The notes beneath the pieces are model-generated. The model searched no databases. It was not told where the DNA came from and worked only from the letters and a program-made list of their open reading frames with translations. Below are positions 37,508-50,300 of a DNA stretch of 61,905 nucleotides, one piece after another (positions within the stretch are counted from its first letter, which is position 1; every line of letters begins with the position of its first letter). Origin of the DNA: Ectocarpus siliculosus (Eukaryota > Sar > Phaeophyceae > Ectocarpales > Ectocarpaceae); NCBI GenBank assembly GCA_000310025.1, contig FN649729.1:724429-786333 (forward strand), given 5' to 3'. Both the position numbers and the translations under genes were made by a program.

Positions 37508-40500
37508 AGACGGCGTTGTGGAAACTCCAGCGGGAGTTCTACGAAAAGAGCGAGGTGCGTACATCCGTAAACCGCACTTTCACACGAACGCACGAAGCAG
37601 CCTCTGTGACGCACGCCGTACGATTGCGTTGGCCACAAGAGCGCAGCCCAATTTGCGTGATCCACCGCCGTGTCGATTGGCGTAGCTTTCGGGGAAACAA
37701 GACGACATCACTAGATGTGTGTGTCAGACTGTTGGGAATGACATTTGCGCAGATAATTGTGGTACCAACCATACTGTGTCTTGTCAAATGGAGAGGAGGG
37801 GACGATTGCGGTTTTCCTCACAACACAGTCTACAACCAGGAAAGCAAGTTTTCGTTAAGCCGACTACAGTATCGCAACCCAACGACCTGACGGTGCTGCA
37901 TGCCCTGACTGTGACGGACAGCAAGTCCGCACCGCGCCCTTGCTTCCACGCGGGGGGGGGTATGCAATCGACAACGGGGAAAACGGCGCCCCCGGTGCCA
38001 ACCCGTTGCCCCCCCATGCAAACCCCTGGCGTGGCGTAGCAGAGAAGCATTTCGCGTCTGCCTAAAACGTTCCGTTTTCTCTGCGCGCGCGTGTAGTGCA
38101 GCGGTTTCCCCCCAAACCCAGCATTCCTACGTTGTGCTCCCTCGAAGCCCGTGGTAGTTACATGACATGCATCCTAACCCGTGACTATTTATACCATGGT
38201 ATTTCCACTACACGTGCACCGAGAGGTGCGTAGACTGACTGGCGCCAGAATACATTGAGACGACACCAACATTTCGCTGGGCGGCACAACTCTGAGTTTT
38301 TTTCTCGGTCGTGGCATTAGGTGAAGTGCTGGCAGGAGTGCGTGGTGCCCAACTTCGTGACGTCCAACTGCTTCATTGCCCAGGCCTACGCGCGCTCCAT
38401 CGCGAGTTTCCTCAGAGATCACCTTGGGAGGCGAGATAAAATTCCGTATTGTTGCATTCTGCGGCGTGTTTCTGATGCTCTTGGCGTGGTTGGTCTCAGC
38501 CTTTCCTTGGGTCGCGCTTGATCTGCCTTGGCTTTGAGCCCGCGTTTTTGTCCGCTGACGTGCGTGAGCTACATGATGCGTCTGTTGATTGGGCGAGTTT
38601 GTTCTGCCGACAGTTTGAGTGTAGCGTCGGCCTGTTTTCTCGAGAATGCCACGGGCACGGTTGGCTTTTTTACCGGGCGGCTGTATGCTCTCGACCTATT
38701 CTGAACAACGTACCAGAGAGCAACACTTGGTGACACGCATTTGACCCGTAGATGTCCGCGCCCCTGCAGCGGCTGTTGTTGGTATGTGATGGAACCCCTT
38801 GTGAGTTCACAGCATTGGCCGTGAAGCACAATGTAGGTTTCCAGGTGCCAGCTTGAAGCTATCTAACACGCTGTGACCACGTTTGATTCAAAACCTTTTA
38901 CAGCACCTTCGTTGCCTTTGTGCTACTGTGTTTCGTTTCGCACAGGGATGGGTCGGAGTGGGGGAGCAGCCAGAAGCCGGTATACATTGTGGAGGTTGGT
39001 GAGTTATGGGTGTGTCGGCGCTGGGGCTCGCCCGCGCCACTCATGGTGTGCCCTACTCGTCCGTTTTGATCCGAAGTGCCGTTGTACTGCTCACATGTGA
39101 TAGCACTCAAACTAAGTTTTTCCAGCACTGCTGCACCATTTTGATGCACTCAGACTGGGTTTGCTTGCACTGCTGCAGCTCGAATTTCGGCACTGTTGTG
39201 TAACCTCCGGACTCGATCGGTTCATTCATGAGCGCTGAATGCTGTGTGAATCGATGGATTGGTACAACGATCCTGCCTACCCCAGGCGCCGGATCAGCCA
39301 AGCTCAGCTACGTGCTGCTCCAAAAACTGCTGAAGCTGTCGGAGTATCTCCCCCAGCCGAGAGGTAACGCCGCATCCGATGACGCTGCTTCTGCCGATGG
39401 TGACAACAACACCGCTACCGCTACCGGAGGAAGAGGGTTCTGCTTCAAGTACGTCATCACGGACTTCTCGCACGCGAACTTCGGCTTCTGGATGAACCAC
39501 CCGCGGCTGCAGGAGCTGTTCACGCTGGGTGTCGTAGATTTCGCCGTCTTCGACGCGGAGGCTAGGCCGGGGGAAGTAGGTGGAGGAAAAGGGACCACCA
39601 AGAGGGACGCTGAAAGCGAGCCGCCGCCGCCGCCGCCGCCGGAAGAGGGCTCAGATCCTGCGGCGTCTGGGAGTTGTGTGGGGGGGGGAGACGCCGGGCT
39701 GTGGGGATCAGGGTGCCTACGGCTGGAACTGTCTGGGGAGGAACTGAGACCGGGGGACCTGGATAACCCGGTTATTGTGGTGGCGAATTATGTGTTCGAC
39801 TCACTCAAGCAGGATGCCTTTAGGTGTGTGCGGTGGTTTCAGCTGTTCGTTTTGGGGGCAGCGCTTGTAGGTGGAAAGCCATGTTTTGGATTGGTTCCCA
39901 TGTTAGAATTGTTGCTTTGCTCTGGGGTAAAGCTGGGTTACCGGACAGCTTTGACGGTGTGTACAGCAGTAGTCGATGAACGGCTCAACATCATCCTTAC
40001 TACCGTGAACAACACGGACACTTTGTTGCTCCGTATGGGTGCTAGTTTTAGATGTCCACAAGGGTGGACGCAAAATCTCCAAACGCGTTGTCGTGGGAAT
40101 AGCATAAATAAATCAGCACGCCTGGCGAAATCGCATCTTGCCTGGCAGTACGCTGTGGAAATCAATTCAAGGTCCTATTGCCTGTTTTTTGTCCGTTTGA
40201 TTTCTAGAAGTGTGTACCATTGTTTTGGGTAGTGCGCCTGTGAGCATCCAAGGCGCCCAGGTCAGTTTGACCAGTACGGATTACAGGTACTGAGTAGAGA
40301 CTGGATAATGTGAAGACAACAACAACATTCCATTGGGGCATGGCACGCGCTCTAGGTCGTCCTCGAGACTCAGAGTAGTGTTACATCGTGGCCACGCGCT
40401 CGTCGCGCAGAGTGCGGTCGAACTCCCGCACTTCGAGCATGCCCTTGACTTGTAGCCACCACGAACATGGCGACCGACCGACCGACCGACCGACCGTCCT

Positions 40501-43500
40501 TCACGCGAAAAACGACGGAAACACGCCGCCGCACAGGGTACATGGCGGGGTGCTGGAAGAGTTGCTGTGCACGACGAGCATCCCTTCCAGCGGGGACGTT
40601 GACCCCTCCTCGCTAGCACCGGAGCTGCTGCGCTACATGAGGTGTTCCTGGAGCCCTGTCAGGTGAGGTCGTCGTGCAGAGAAGCCTAGGCGGTCTGTGT
40701 TGTTCCATGCTGAGGGGGGGGTCGTCCAGCAGTGCCTCGCATAAGCGCTACTGCTATTGGTGTTTCGCAAGCCGCCCGGTAAGGTCGGTGGTAAACATAT
40801 TTTCTCGCCACTAGCCTACTATCTTGCTTGGACTTAAATATATCTGAACTACAAGGGGGTCTGGCGGCTTTTCGCCGCCCCGGTCAATAGGTCGATTCCA
40901 AGATACACGATCAGATATGGTTGGACATGTCTGCGATAAGTTTTTGTGTTCACAGATGGTAGAGACTACTAGGTAGGGGGCTCCGTGATGATACATGGGG
41001 ACCCTCCGTGCTTGGTGTGCTGCATGCAGCAGCACTCCCTCTTGACGATGGCCGTGGGTATAAAGTGAACTGCTTGGAGGCCCCTCTGAAGCTCATCTCT
41101 TGTGTAGCCCAAGCTATACAGCTCCGAGCTAGGCCTGTTCGGGTCGCGGGCTGGTGCATGTCTCTCGGCGTTGCCGATAAACTGCCCGTCCAGGCTTGCG
41201 GTTTTGGCGGCTTGGATAAGCGCCTTTCTCCACACGAGTCGTACCCGTGGCCGCGACCGAGCCAGACGCGAGCGAGGCAGACGCAGAACGAGAAGACGTA
41301 CGCATACATGAAGAGAGCGAAGTAACATAGGGGCGCCCGAAAGATCCCGGAGATCCCGGAGAGACGGAAATGTGGCTCTGTGAGAGGCCGATAGAGCCAA
41401 AATGGACCGCTCTGAGAGGCCGAGACAAATTTCTGCTTGTCAGAGAGCAAACGTTCTAAATGTAAAGGGGTGATACTTTGTCGACTGCTGCAGCCCACAC
41501 AACACCAGGTGGGCGGTTTCACGATGTCGGGGCAGGGGGGATGATACAATCGAATCACATACTGGGTGCTCTTGGAAGCTGCCCTGTCAGATGAGGTTCT
41601 GTGATGTATGCGTGGTTTGACGGCGTCCAGAGACGTGTGCAGTGTTCCAAGTCCGACCTGAAGCGTTGTACACACAGATCATTGCCGACCAGCGGCCCTT
41701 CCCCAGCCTACTGATAGACACAGCAGTATCCGCAACACTCGAGAATGGGATCGTGTCAGCACCGAACTTTTTCTCTTGGGGGACACCTGGCCGCGTCATC
41801 AGAGCAGACAGCAGTTCGCCAGGTTTCTCTTTGGTTTGCTGCATGCAGGACAGGTACACGCATAGACTACTTTTGAGGCGGTGCTGGTATATCGCCGTCC
41901 GGTACCGTTGTCGTACAGCGTTCCAGCTGTATGCAGACAACACATCGGAAGCCCAGGTCATGAGATAGAGCTTTCCGGATCATGACATGACGGCTGATAT
42001 CTCATAACCTGGGCTGAAGACATGCTCTCTGGATACAGCTGGAACGCTCCATGACAACGGTGCCCGATGACCATATACCAACACCGCCTCACCAATACAT
42101 CGTCTATACTCTGTCCTGCACGCAGCATAACAAAGAAGAGTCTGCCGAATTGCTGCCTGTGCTTTTGACGCAGCGTATTAGCATGCCAGCCCGCCCGACA
42201 CTATCAACGCGGGAGTCTCAGTCAAAGCAGCCCCAAAGATTACCACAACTGCATAAAAAATGAAACACACCCATGAACAGGCATCAGATCCGAGAACGAA
42301 GATATTTAGGGTCACACCATTCCACGCACCGTTTTCCTCGCGCGTCATGTCTAAGGCGACGTCCTGCCGAGTGCTACCCGGACGACGCACGCCTAGCCAA
42401 GGCCTTGGAAGCCCTTGCGGCTTCACACCACCAGGCTTCCTTTCTCGTCCCGGTCGGAGCTGTCAGGGCGGTGGACTGCCTGAGAGCCCTGTCGAAGGGT
42501 GGAAAGGCGTTGGTCATCGCCGGGGATAAGGGGTCAGTGCCACTATCCTTCCTTTGAGTATTTCTGCACTTTTTTTTTTGCGTGTGCTGGTGTTCCTCAG
42601 GACTAAGTTATCCCAGCCCGTCGAAAAGTGTTGATTTGGCGCTGTTTTCTCCGGCCGTGTGAACCTAGATCTTTACCGTCAACTTAATGGCGCCAGTCTG
42701 TTATACGACTACATGTATCAAGGTTTCTCTTGTGGTTCACCCTGGCATTTCCCTGCCGTCATGCTGATACTCTGTAGCTTTGCCCGGGGCTGTATCAACC
42801 TGTCATAAAACCTCTTTCGGTGCTGCTGCACGGCGTGCGACCTTCCCCGGCATTCCACGGAAAACAGGTACGTCCACGACAGCGAGCTCGAGGGGACAAG
42901 GGATCCACACCTGGCCGTTCACGGGTCCTTCTCTTGCATGGCAAGTTTTTTTCTTTTCGGATTACTGCATATTTGTGATCTTTCGCATGACGAACGAAAC
43001 CACTTTCGTGTTTTTTTTTGTTTGTATGGATCTTTCCGGTCGCCCCGGTAGTCTAGTTGGTATCCTCGAAAACCTTCTGGTGGCCAGGGTCAGGGGTTCG
43101 AATCCCGGTGTCAAACGAGCTTTTCTTGCAGAGTGAGTTTTTCTCTCGCTTGCGTTCCTGGCGTGGGTGGAAAGCGCTATTTCGTGTGTACACAGAGGGA
43201 AGAGAGTGCTGCACTCTTCTCGCATAAAAAATCGAAGGCAAAGCACCCCAGGAGGGGACGGTAGAGAGGGGCTCTTCTGTGTGACCACGGGTTGGAGTAC
43301 ACGGCACAAATGCTGTGAGCGCTGATTTGAAGTGAAAACAAACAAAAAAGAAAAACAGATCTTTCTCCACAATGCATCACTAAAACACCCCAATTTCGGT
43401 TGCATGCAGATGCATACATCTCTGCTACCCCCCTCATTCTGGCCACACACCCTGAGGCACCGGTCTCTGCTTCCTCGAGTTCCTCGGGAGGCATAATTGT

Positions 43501-46500
43501 CGGTACGTTTATTTCGGTCGCGAATCTTGACCGCAACCACGGCCGGCTGGCTGCGCGATTCTTTTGCTTGGTGCAGGTAAACTTCAAGTTGTTGCACCTC
43601 ATGTGCGAAGCCGAGGGCGGTTCTGTGCTTCACTCGCAGCACTTGGACGGGTTCAAGTGTTCGGCTATGGGCTACGGACTCGACCCCAAGGTCAGTTTCC
43701 GTGGTTCATTTTTCTGGTGTTGCATGTTTTCATGGTAATTTTCCGCGTGGCCTCACAGCAAGCCCAGACAAGCGCACGCCTACTTTTGGCTGGACGCTGA
43801 CCATTGTGCGGTTTCGGGGTGTTCTTAGCTTGGCACCTGTGCTGTCCATGTGATGGATACGACGTAGATGCCTTTTTGCGCGAAAACAGCCCCTACCTCG
43901 TACCAGACTACGTGTTACACCTCGCTCCGCGGGTGAAATCTTCCCTAGCGCTAACGTCAAGAACTGCATGTCTATGGCTTGCAATGGCCTGCATAGCCGA
44001 GTCGTCGTGAGCTTCCCAATGCGCATGCTGGAGTAGTTCGATGTTGGCACCGTGATTACGGTTGTTGTGGAGACATCGATGGAGGACTTGATGTTGATAA
44101 ATGCCATCCAGGCGTATGTGTGTCACGTCGCGTGAGAGGTATATGCGTGCATGGTTCGGGTAAATACGTGTGTTGTTTCGGGACACGCAAGACCAAAGCC
44201 TTGATTGATATCACTATCCATTGAGCACACGAATCGGTCTTTCTCTGTTTTTGGTATGTATGAACATCTCCCGCTTCTAGGCCTACCCGCAATTCCGGAT
44301 GACGTTCAAGGAGAGCACGGCCTGCTTCAGCCCGAACGGCTTTTCGTCCTTCCAGAGGCAGCTCAAGGATGAGTCAAGGGGACTAGGACTACGCCCCGCC
44401 CTTGCCCTCTTGAGGCTGAGCCAACACGACCCCGACGTGTTCTACAAGTTCAAGCAGGTAAACCAGAGCGTGTGTTTCTTGGCATGTGTATGCATTCGTA
44501 TTTTGATCCCTTTTTTTTGCTCTTCGAGACCGGCGGAATCTAGCAGGCTAAGCGAACAACACAACCCCGAGGTGTGATTGGCAAGCTGAAGCTAGCTTGT
44601 TGTATCACTGGTTTCAGTCAAGTAGATTCTTATTCATGTATTGAAAGTTGGGAGGCTGAGCAGTCAACACAACCCCGAGATCGGGCTTGACGAGACCAAG
44701 CAAGCTGGCGCGCGCAACACATTTCCGTGGCGTTGGTGATAACACGAGCTCGTAGGAAAGGTCCTCAGGACGTTCTCCGACCACCATCTCGATTCATTGT
44801 GGTGTAAAACGACAAGACCTTTTCGTTCCCGTTTGATCCTCATCTTTATTAGATACGGGAGTATCGATATCCCCTGCTGATTTCGTCGCTGTGTGTTGCG
44901 CTGTTGGCCATGTACATCTATGTCTGCTGTGCCGCCTGAGCAGGTGTTCATCGACAAGGGGCCGTACGCAGGGGAGAAGCTCCAGAACGACATCCGGTAA
45001 GCATCGGTACTTGGGCACGGAAGGTATCACCCACCCGTTATGTAACGCAGGTGACGCAAGATATCACACCCCCTGGACCGGTTTTCAAAGGTTGATTTAT
45101 CCACAGCAGACGGAGTGGCGGTGCCGACAATGTCGGCGTTGAAGCCGTCTCATCGAGAGATAGATTTCCGAAACCGTGCCGTGTCATCTATGCATATCCT
45201 CTTCGTCTTGGAGTAATCAAGATCGGTCTACGGGGTGTGGTATGTTGTGTCATGTACGCTCGATCCAGGGGCACCGCGTCTCTTGGTGCGTTGTGCGGAA
45301 CCCCCAAGTGTTTTCACCGGGGTGTAGTAAACTACACTAGCATTCCACCAGCGTAGGGCTATTCCACATGTGTGCTGGCCGTTGTGAGCGATCGAGTTGA
45401 GGCAGCAAGCGATGGAAGGAATTGAGAGTCGGTTGCTAAAGTGCCAACAATCGCCCCCACTAGATGTAAACGGTACCGTTTTGCTTGTTGGTGTGAGTCA
45501 TTCATTGGGCAGTGGAAGTCGTACTTGCAATACCGGCATGAAGCTGCTTGTGTACTTGTGCCTGCGTGGTTTTGTAGCCGTGCAGATGCGTAGCGCCTAT
45601 TGAGGTGTGCATGCCCCCGGCAGCTTTGCCACCTCACCGTGTCTGCCCCCGTTTGGGCGACCGCTGCACGGCGCTCAATTTTTTCGTTGGTGTGCCCTTT
45701 CTTGGCTTGTTTTTTGTCCATGGGTTGTGTGCCGGGTGTGTGTGCGTTGTCCAGGCGGGACGTGAAGCTGGTTCACGAGCTGTACTTTCCCCTGCAGCCT
45801 TCCAAGGATGTCGCGTTCGAGATTGGGCGTATCTTCATGGGCCTCAAAGACTTCGACTCTGCTGCAGAGCTCTTCAGGTGCGTAAGCGTTGTTGGAGGTA
45901 GAAACTGCCAACACAACGCGCTGGGATCACGTTTTGCAAAGGAAATTTTCGTCTCTTCATGGTTTTCCTCACGGAATAGCTTTTTGAGTACTGTAAATTG
46001 CTTAAGATTGCGTCTTGCACCGCTGTCAAGTTTTTCCAATGACGTTGTCGTCGACAATTCATGTTGAATCATGCATGCTCCTAGTAGTCTGGCTCGCCTC
46101 GTGTTGTGTCCGTTCCCTACTACTCGTCTTGGCCTTTCGAACAACAAAACATTTTTGCCGCCTTTTGAAAAGATTATTGATACCTGAAACAGGGGATGTG
46201 GCCGGTCGGCTTCATCTGTTGTATGAAGGAAGGACACCTTTCAAATCGGTCGCCCGCATGCCCGTGTCTCGTGAACTGATTACCTCCTTTGCCTGGTGTT
46301 GATGTTTCGACAGAGATTCCCAGAGATATTGCGGCGTGCACCACGTGAGCTGGTACAACATGGGAGTCTGCTTCTTCTACCTCCACCATCTCGACCAGGT
46401 ACTCAACCGCCAACAAGTTGATTTTCAGCATATTTTCGTGCTCGTTTTTAGCATGGAGGAAGTTCACGAGTGTTATTATTGCCGTCTTCTTCGTACAAAT

Positions 46501-47154
46501 CCGTCTGCCTCTTCGTTGGGTTGGTGACGTTATTTTTTTGCCGTCACCCATGCGGTGTGCCAGCTCTACGGGGCTTTTCATCACATGAATAGCTCCAGTC
46601 CGGGATCACCCAGAAGATTTTCTGCGCACGCAGTCATGTTCGAAGGCGAATAGGGTTCGGCTGTCTTTTCGTTCAGTGACTCGCAGACAACGTTTTTGTA
46701 CAGCACTAGGTATGAAATTCTTTGCTGAGGTCGGAAAGCTTATCCTTGCCGTGTTCGAATTTCCCATCAAGTGAACGCTGAACTACTGAGCCGATCACCG
46801 GCTATCAGGGTTTTTGTCTTCCAAGGCACTGGGTTTCAAACGTGAAGGTCACATCCCAAACCTGAGTGTTCGTTCGAACAGCAGTGTCGACGATTGCCGC
46901 AGGAAAACACGTTTGGTTGTTCTTTCCGTCATCCTCCGTTACGCACCAAAGACCAAACAAGCCCTTGGAGGCCTGGTGCACACTCGTTCCTTCGGTAAGA
47001 TCGCAAAACCTCTTCTTCGCTGCAACAGGCGGAGAAGTGCTTCTCGGAAAGCCTGGCTCTTTGCCCAGACTACCCAGACGCAATTAAGTGGAGGCAGAAA
47101 CTCGCCGACGTGAAGGTACAGTACGACCAAGTTACCGTACGTCACGTAAGATAA
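37508..47154 (+). CDS. SAM-dependent methyltransferase-like protein with C-terminal TPR-like repeats (5' end missing)
   Basis: Exons joined in phase: 37508-37554, 38321-38445, 38946-38998, 39286-39823, 40537-40662, 42356-42532, 42868-42940, 43577-43690, 44281-44457, 44944-44996, 45755-45877, 46314-46398 and 47029-47154 (TAA), about 605 residues. The SAM-binding motif is rebuilt across a splice: VYIVEVG + AGSAKLSYVLLQKL (Gly-Ala-Gly-Ser). Then come FKYVITDFSHANFGFW, LGVVDFAVFDA, a Pro/Gly insert, and NPVIVVANYVFDSLKQDAFR, reminiscent of MidA-like methyltransferases. ASFLVPVGAV, LVIAGDKG and HGSFSCMVNF follow. The last three exons look like TPR helices (FEIGRIFMGLKDFDSAAELF; WYNMGVCFFYLHHLDQAEKC; FSESLALCPDYPDAIKW). 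Substrate unknown. The 38445 donor is weak, the 42941 intron starts with GC, and the first exons were not found. Confidence 0.72.
40474..40498 (+). repeat. GACC tetranucleotide microsatellite
   Basis: Six consecutive CGAC/GACC units, ending 39 bases before the exon at 40537 in the methyltransferase-like gene. Confidence 0.85.
41800..42180. repeat. Large imperfect palindrome (foldback) in an intron
   Basis: The sequence from about 41800 to 41968 is the diverged reverse complement of about 41997-42180. Matching words include GCGTTCCAGCTGTAT (left, 41919) against ATACAGCTGGAACGC (right), GCCCAGGTCATGAGATA against TATCTCATAACCTGGGC, and GAGGCGGTGCTGGTATAT against ATATACCAACACCGCCTC. Similarity fades outward and may begin near 41640 and end near 42300. 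The short spacer is 41969-41996. It lies in the intron 40663-42355. Both arms keep similar short open frames, with no recognised domain. Confidence 0.7.
43036..43357 (+). mobile_element. tRNA-derived SINE
   Basis: The head (about 43036-43110) looks like a decayed tRNA gene, with an A-box-like TAGTCTAGTTGG and a B-box GGTTCGAATCC. The body carries CTCTTCTGTGTGACCACGGG and GCTGTGAGCGCTGATTTG and ends in an A-rich tail (about 43335-43357). The body and tail match 5447-5588. It lies inside the GC-AG intron 42941-43576. The acceptor stem does not pair, so it is not a functional tRNA. Confidence 0.7.
45051..45254. mobile_element. MITE-like element, copy 3
   Basis: The best-preserved ends: TGACGCAAGATATCACACCCC on the left against TGACACAACATACCACACCCC as the reverse complement of the right end. 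The interior has GACCGGTTTTCAAAGG, GGTGCCGACAATGTCGGCG and GTCTTGGAGTAATCAAGATCGG. It sits in the intron 44997-45754 of the methyltransferase-like gene. Confidence 0.75.
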
Positions 47155-47350
47155 GACACCCCCTGGAGCCATTTTCAAAGCCCCATTGCTCTGAAGCGAA
47201 AGAGGTAACGATGCCGAAAATGGGGGCGTTGGGAACCGTCTCGTGGACATCTTTTTGACAATGCATATTTTGAGTTCGGTATCCTCTTCGTCATGGAGTA
47301 GTCGAGCTTGCCTGTTTTCATAGTCGAGATCGGTCTTTGTGTCTTGCACA
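47141..47350. mobile_element. MITE-like element, copy 4, at a gene's 3' end
   Basis: The left end GTCACGTAAGATAAGACACC is followed by CCTGGAGCCATTTTCAAAGCC, then ATGCCGAAAATGGGGGCG, GGAACCGTCTCGTGGACA and CGTCATGGAGTAGTCGAGC. The right end (GAGATCGGTCTTTGTGTC) is eroded. The left end overlaps the in-frame stop codon of the methyltransferase-like gene at 47152-47154. Confidence 0.6.
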
Positions 47351-50300
47351 TGTGTGTTTCAAAGGCTTGGAGAAATGCGACCTTCCTTCTGTCAGAAGAA
47401 TGGTACCAACAAGCCTGGGGCTAGAAACAAGCCCGGGGCTAGAAATCCTTCCCACACACGTAACACACGACATATTCTCTCTCTCAGTAACTCCTACCCC
47501 TCCTTCATATCCGCGCCCTCCGGCTTGCTTGCCGTTGCTCGGTATTCTTTCTCTACGGTTGCATTCCGTGGTCGGCCCGCGTGGTTGATTAACGGCGACT
47601 GCCCTGCCGGCGGGCGGCTGCCTGTGATGGTGTCATCAATGCGTACGTACACGGCACGCAGAGCTTTCTGGCGGGGAACGAACCGCAACAACCCCAAGAG
47701 CAGCAGCCTCAAGCAGCGGTATAGTAAGAGTCCACAGTGTACAGCAGTGATGACAGCTGAGCGGCATGGCAACACGGCGAATTTAATTGGGGCGATGAAA
47801 AGTGTCTCGGGCTCTTGAAGCTTTGTCCCAGCTGGGGCTGCTCAGCCTTAGAGTCGGCGTCAAGTGTAGGCACGGGCCCCCTTTCGCATCCCCGACAGTG
47901 GACACGTACGACTCGAACAGGGGATCGCTTTCGTTTCATCGGGCAACTTGGAGCTCAGTGCTTACCGCCTTTTCGTATTGCTTAGCTTCTCTCAATACCA
48001 TGCTTCCAAGTATGTGATTGTGTTGTGAACGGGACTGAGTACGGTAATCTGTATACTCTGGAGTAATAGGACGTGACCTTGGGTCCTTCAATGACGCGTC
48101 TTCGGGAAAAGCCTAGGTCCTCAAAGTAGCTTAAATCGAACCGCCTCTAAGTGATGAAGGTTTGAGCGTACACAGGTTGTGGTAAATCGAAATACCTTTC
48201 CCGACCGTGATGTTGGGAGGTGGGGTAGAAGCGGGACTTGCTCTTTGTGTGTTCTGTGAAATTCTTGACGAATTCGGAATGTCTGTTCATCTGTGCGTTT
48301 GTTGTCGGAACAGGAAGGTGCTCATTTTGTGGTAATTCAGATAAAATGTACGCGAGCGATGTTTTTGAGTGATGTAATGCTTCTTGACGTGGCATCCGCA
48401 GACAGGGTGGTGGTAGGTGGCGCATGCCGTTTGTTTCCCAAGCTGAGCGGTCCTTGTGAATGGCATGAGATGTTAAATGAAAACGTGTGTTCGATTCCGT
48501 TTCAGGGAGTGGGTGGACACCGGTCGTGTAGCCCTAGTTACTCTTCATCGGCGTTGGCATTGTCATGCAGGAGACAGANNNNNNNNNNNNNNNNNNNNNN
48601 NNNNNNNNNNNNNNNNNNNNNNNNNNNNNNNNNNGTTCATCCAGGAGACAGAGTAGATGGCAACTGGAACTGAGTGCACATGAACTTGTTGCTGTCAAGA
48701 TTCCCAAGAATTCCAATCGAACACTAACGTTGCGAATAGAGTGCACTCATTGTGTTTTGTCACCACCGGTTGGAAATGTTTCCTTTCATTGGGGGGGGGG
48801 GGGGGGGGGGGGTCGGTCTGTTGTGCCTAGTCAGTTGTGCGTACCCTTAGAGCATGCCCTTGGAGACGATGAACGCTGTCGGTGCAGGTCCAGGTGTGTA
48901 ACTTGGCGCGTTTGTTTTGTAGATGTGCCGATCGTGAGTACCTCCCCGTTTTCCCTTGATTGTGAGGATGGTGTATGATGTACTGAATGCAGGAGAGATA
49001 GGGTCCTTCCCAAGTGCCCCCTTGGTCGCAGTTTATCTTTCTGTCCCCCTACAGTAGCAAGGTTCTATTGGGGACGGAGAGCTGGCATCATGGCACAAGA
49101 GTCAGGAGCACGTTGGGACACTTCTACCGAGCGGCTGGTAGAGGAGGAACCATGTAGTATCGGGGCGGAGTAACAGTATCCTCAGTATGATAGTCTACCT
49201 TTCGTCTTTCTTTATACGTACGAAGACTAGGTGCAGTTGCTTTCTCTCCGCCTTTGTTGCCTAGGCATGGGTTAGGGTTTTATCTACCTCGACCTGGAGC
49301 TCTTTATCTCTGAGTGTGCCCTTGATTTTGACCGCTTTTTCTCGAGCCGAGCTGCTCTCGTTACAGATCAAATTGATATTTTCCGTTGGTGGCCCTGGTA
49401 GCCAGTCTACGTGCTTCAATACACCGGAGTTGTGCGAGTGATGACAACCCCCACGTTCATATCTCGATTGCTCACAACCAAGAGTGTGCGAAAACCGACC
49501 GAAAGGTCCACGGGCAGCTCTCGACGAGATCTTTCAAGCGCACACCCTTTTCGGCAAGCGTGATGGTCTGGTGTAGATAGCCTTTGGTTTTATGGAGCAG
49601 TCAAGCTATGAGAGCCAGTCTGGCCGGTACATTGCACTTACTTGTGTTACGAAGAATGAATAAAATAATTAATAGTAGAGAGTGTAGTGACGGGCTCGTA
49701 CATCCAGTACCCGACCACACTCTGCCTGAAGTCTCTGGGTGTATGGGGAGGGGGGGGGGGGCGTCTGCTCGGTTGGTGAAATAAATTCCTCAAGAAGAAG
49801 GTGTATTAGCCTCGCCCTACAGAGGTACTGAGCTTGTGTGCGTGATCGGGATGCTGATCGATAATTGGCCGTAGACTACTGCTTTTTTTCAATAGGTCAT
49901 GCCCGCAAACCCAAGGAGTTTTCCATTCAGATGCTGCGCTGACGATGGTTCGAACATGCGAGTGAACAGGTAAGGAACGAGGCTAGACATAGGTATATCA
50001 TCAGAGGGAGAGCAATGTGGCTGATGATGATATGTGGGATAAGAGAAGAACCACCGTGTTTTTCGGTCAAGCGGTTGACGCTCATCAGCTTTTTGTAGTA
50101 ATTCGTCGCCACCGTCCAAAACGCACCATTTTTTTTGTTATTATTCAAGAGTATTATTATGCAACACACTCTAACTCTATGTACGTAGATATACTACACC
50201 ATGGCGTTCTTGATTAACTCCTTGAAGTACATGTATGTGAGATCTGACAGCTAACGTTCTTTGTGCGGACCTGAGCCAATGGTAAACCTGACGCGCATGT

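Noticed and set aside
40233-40286. Possible exon (VSLTSTDYR) in phase between 39823 and 40537 of the methyltransferase-like gene
   Set aside because: Direct joining of 39823 to 40537 gives DAFRVHGGVLEELL, which fits the family rhythm better, so the extra exon is not needed.
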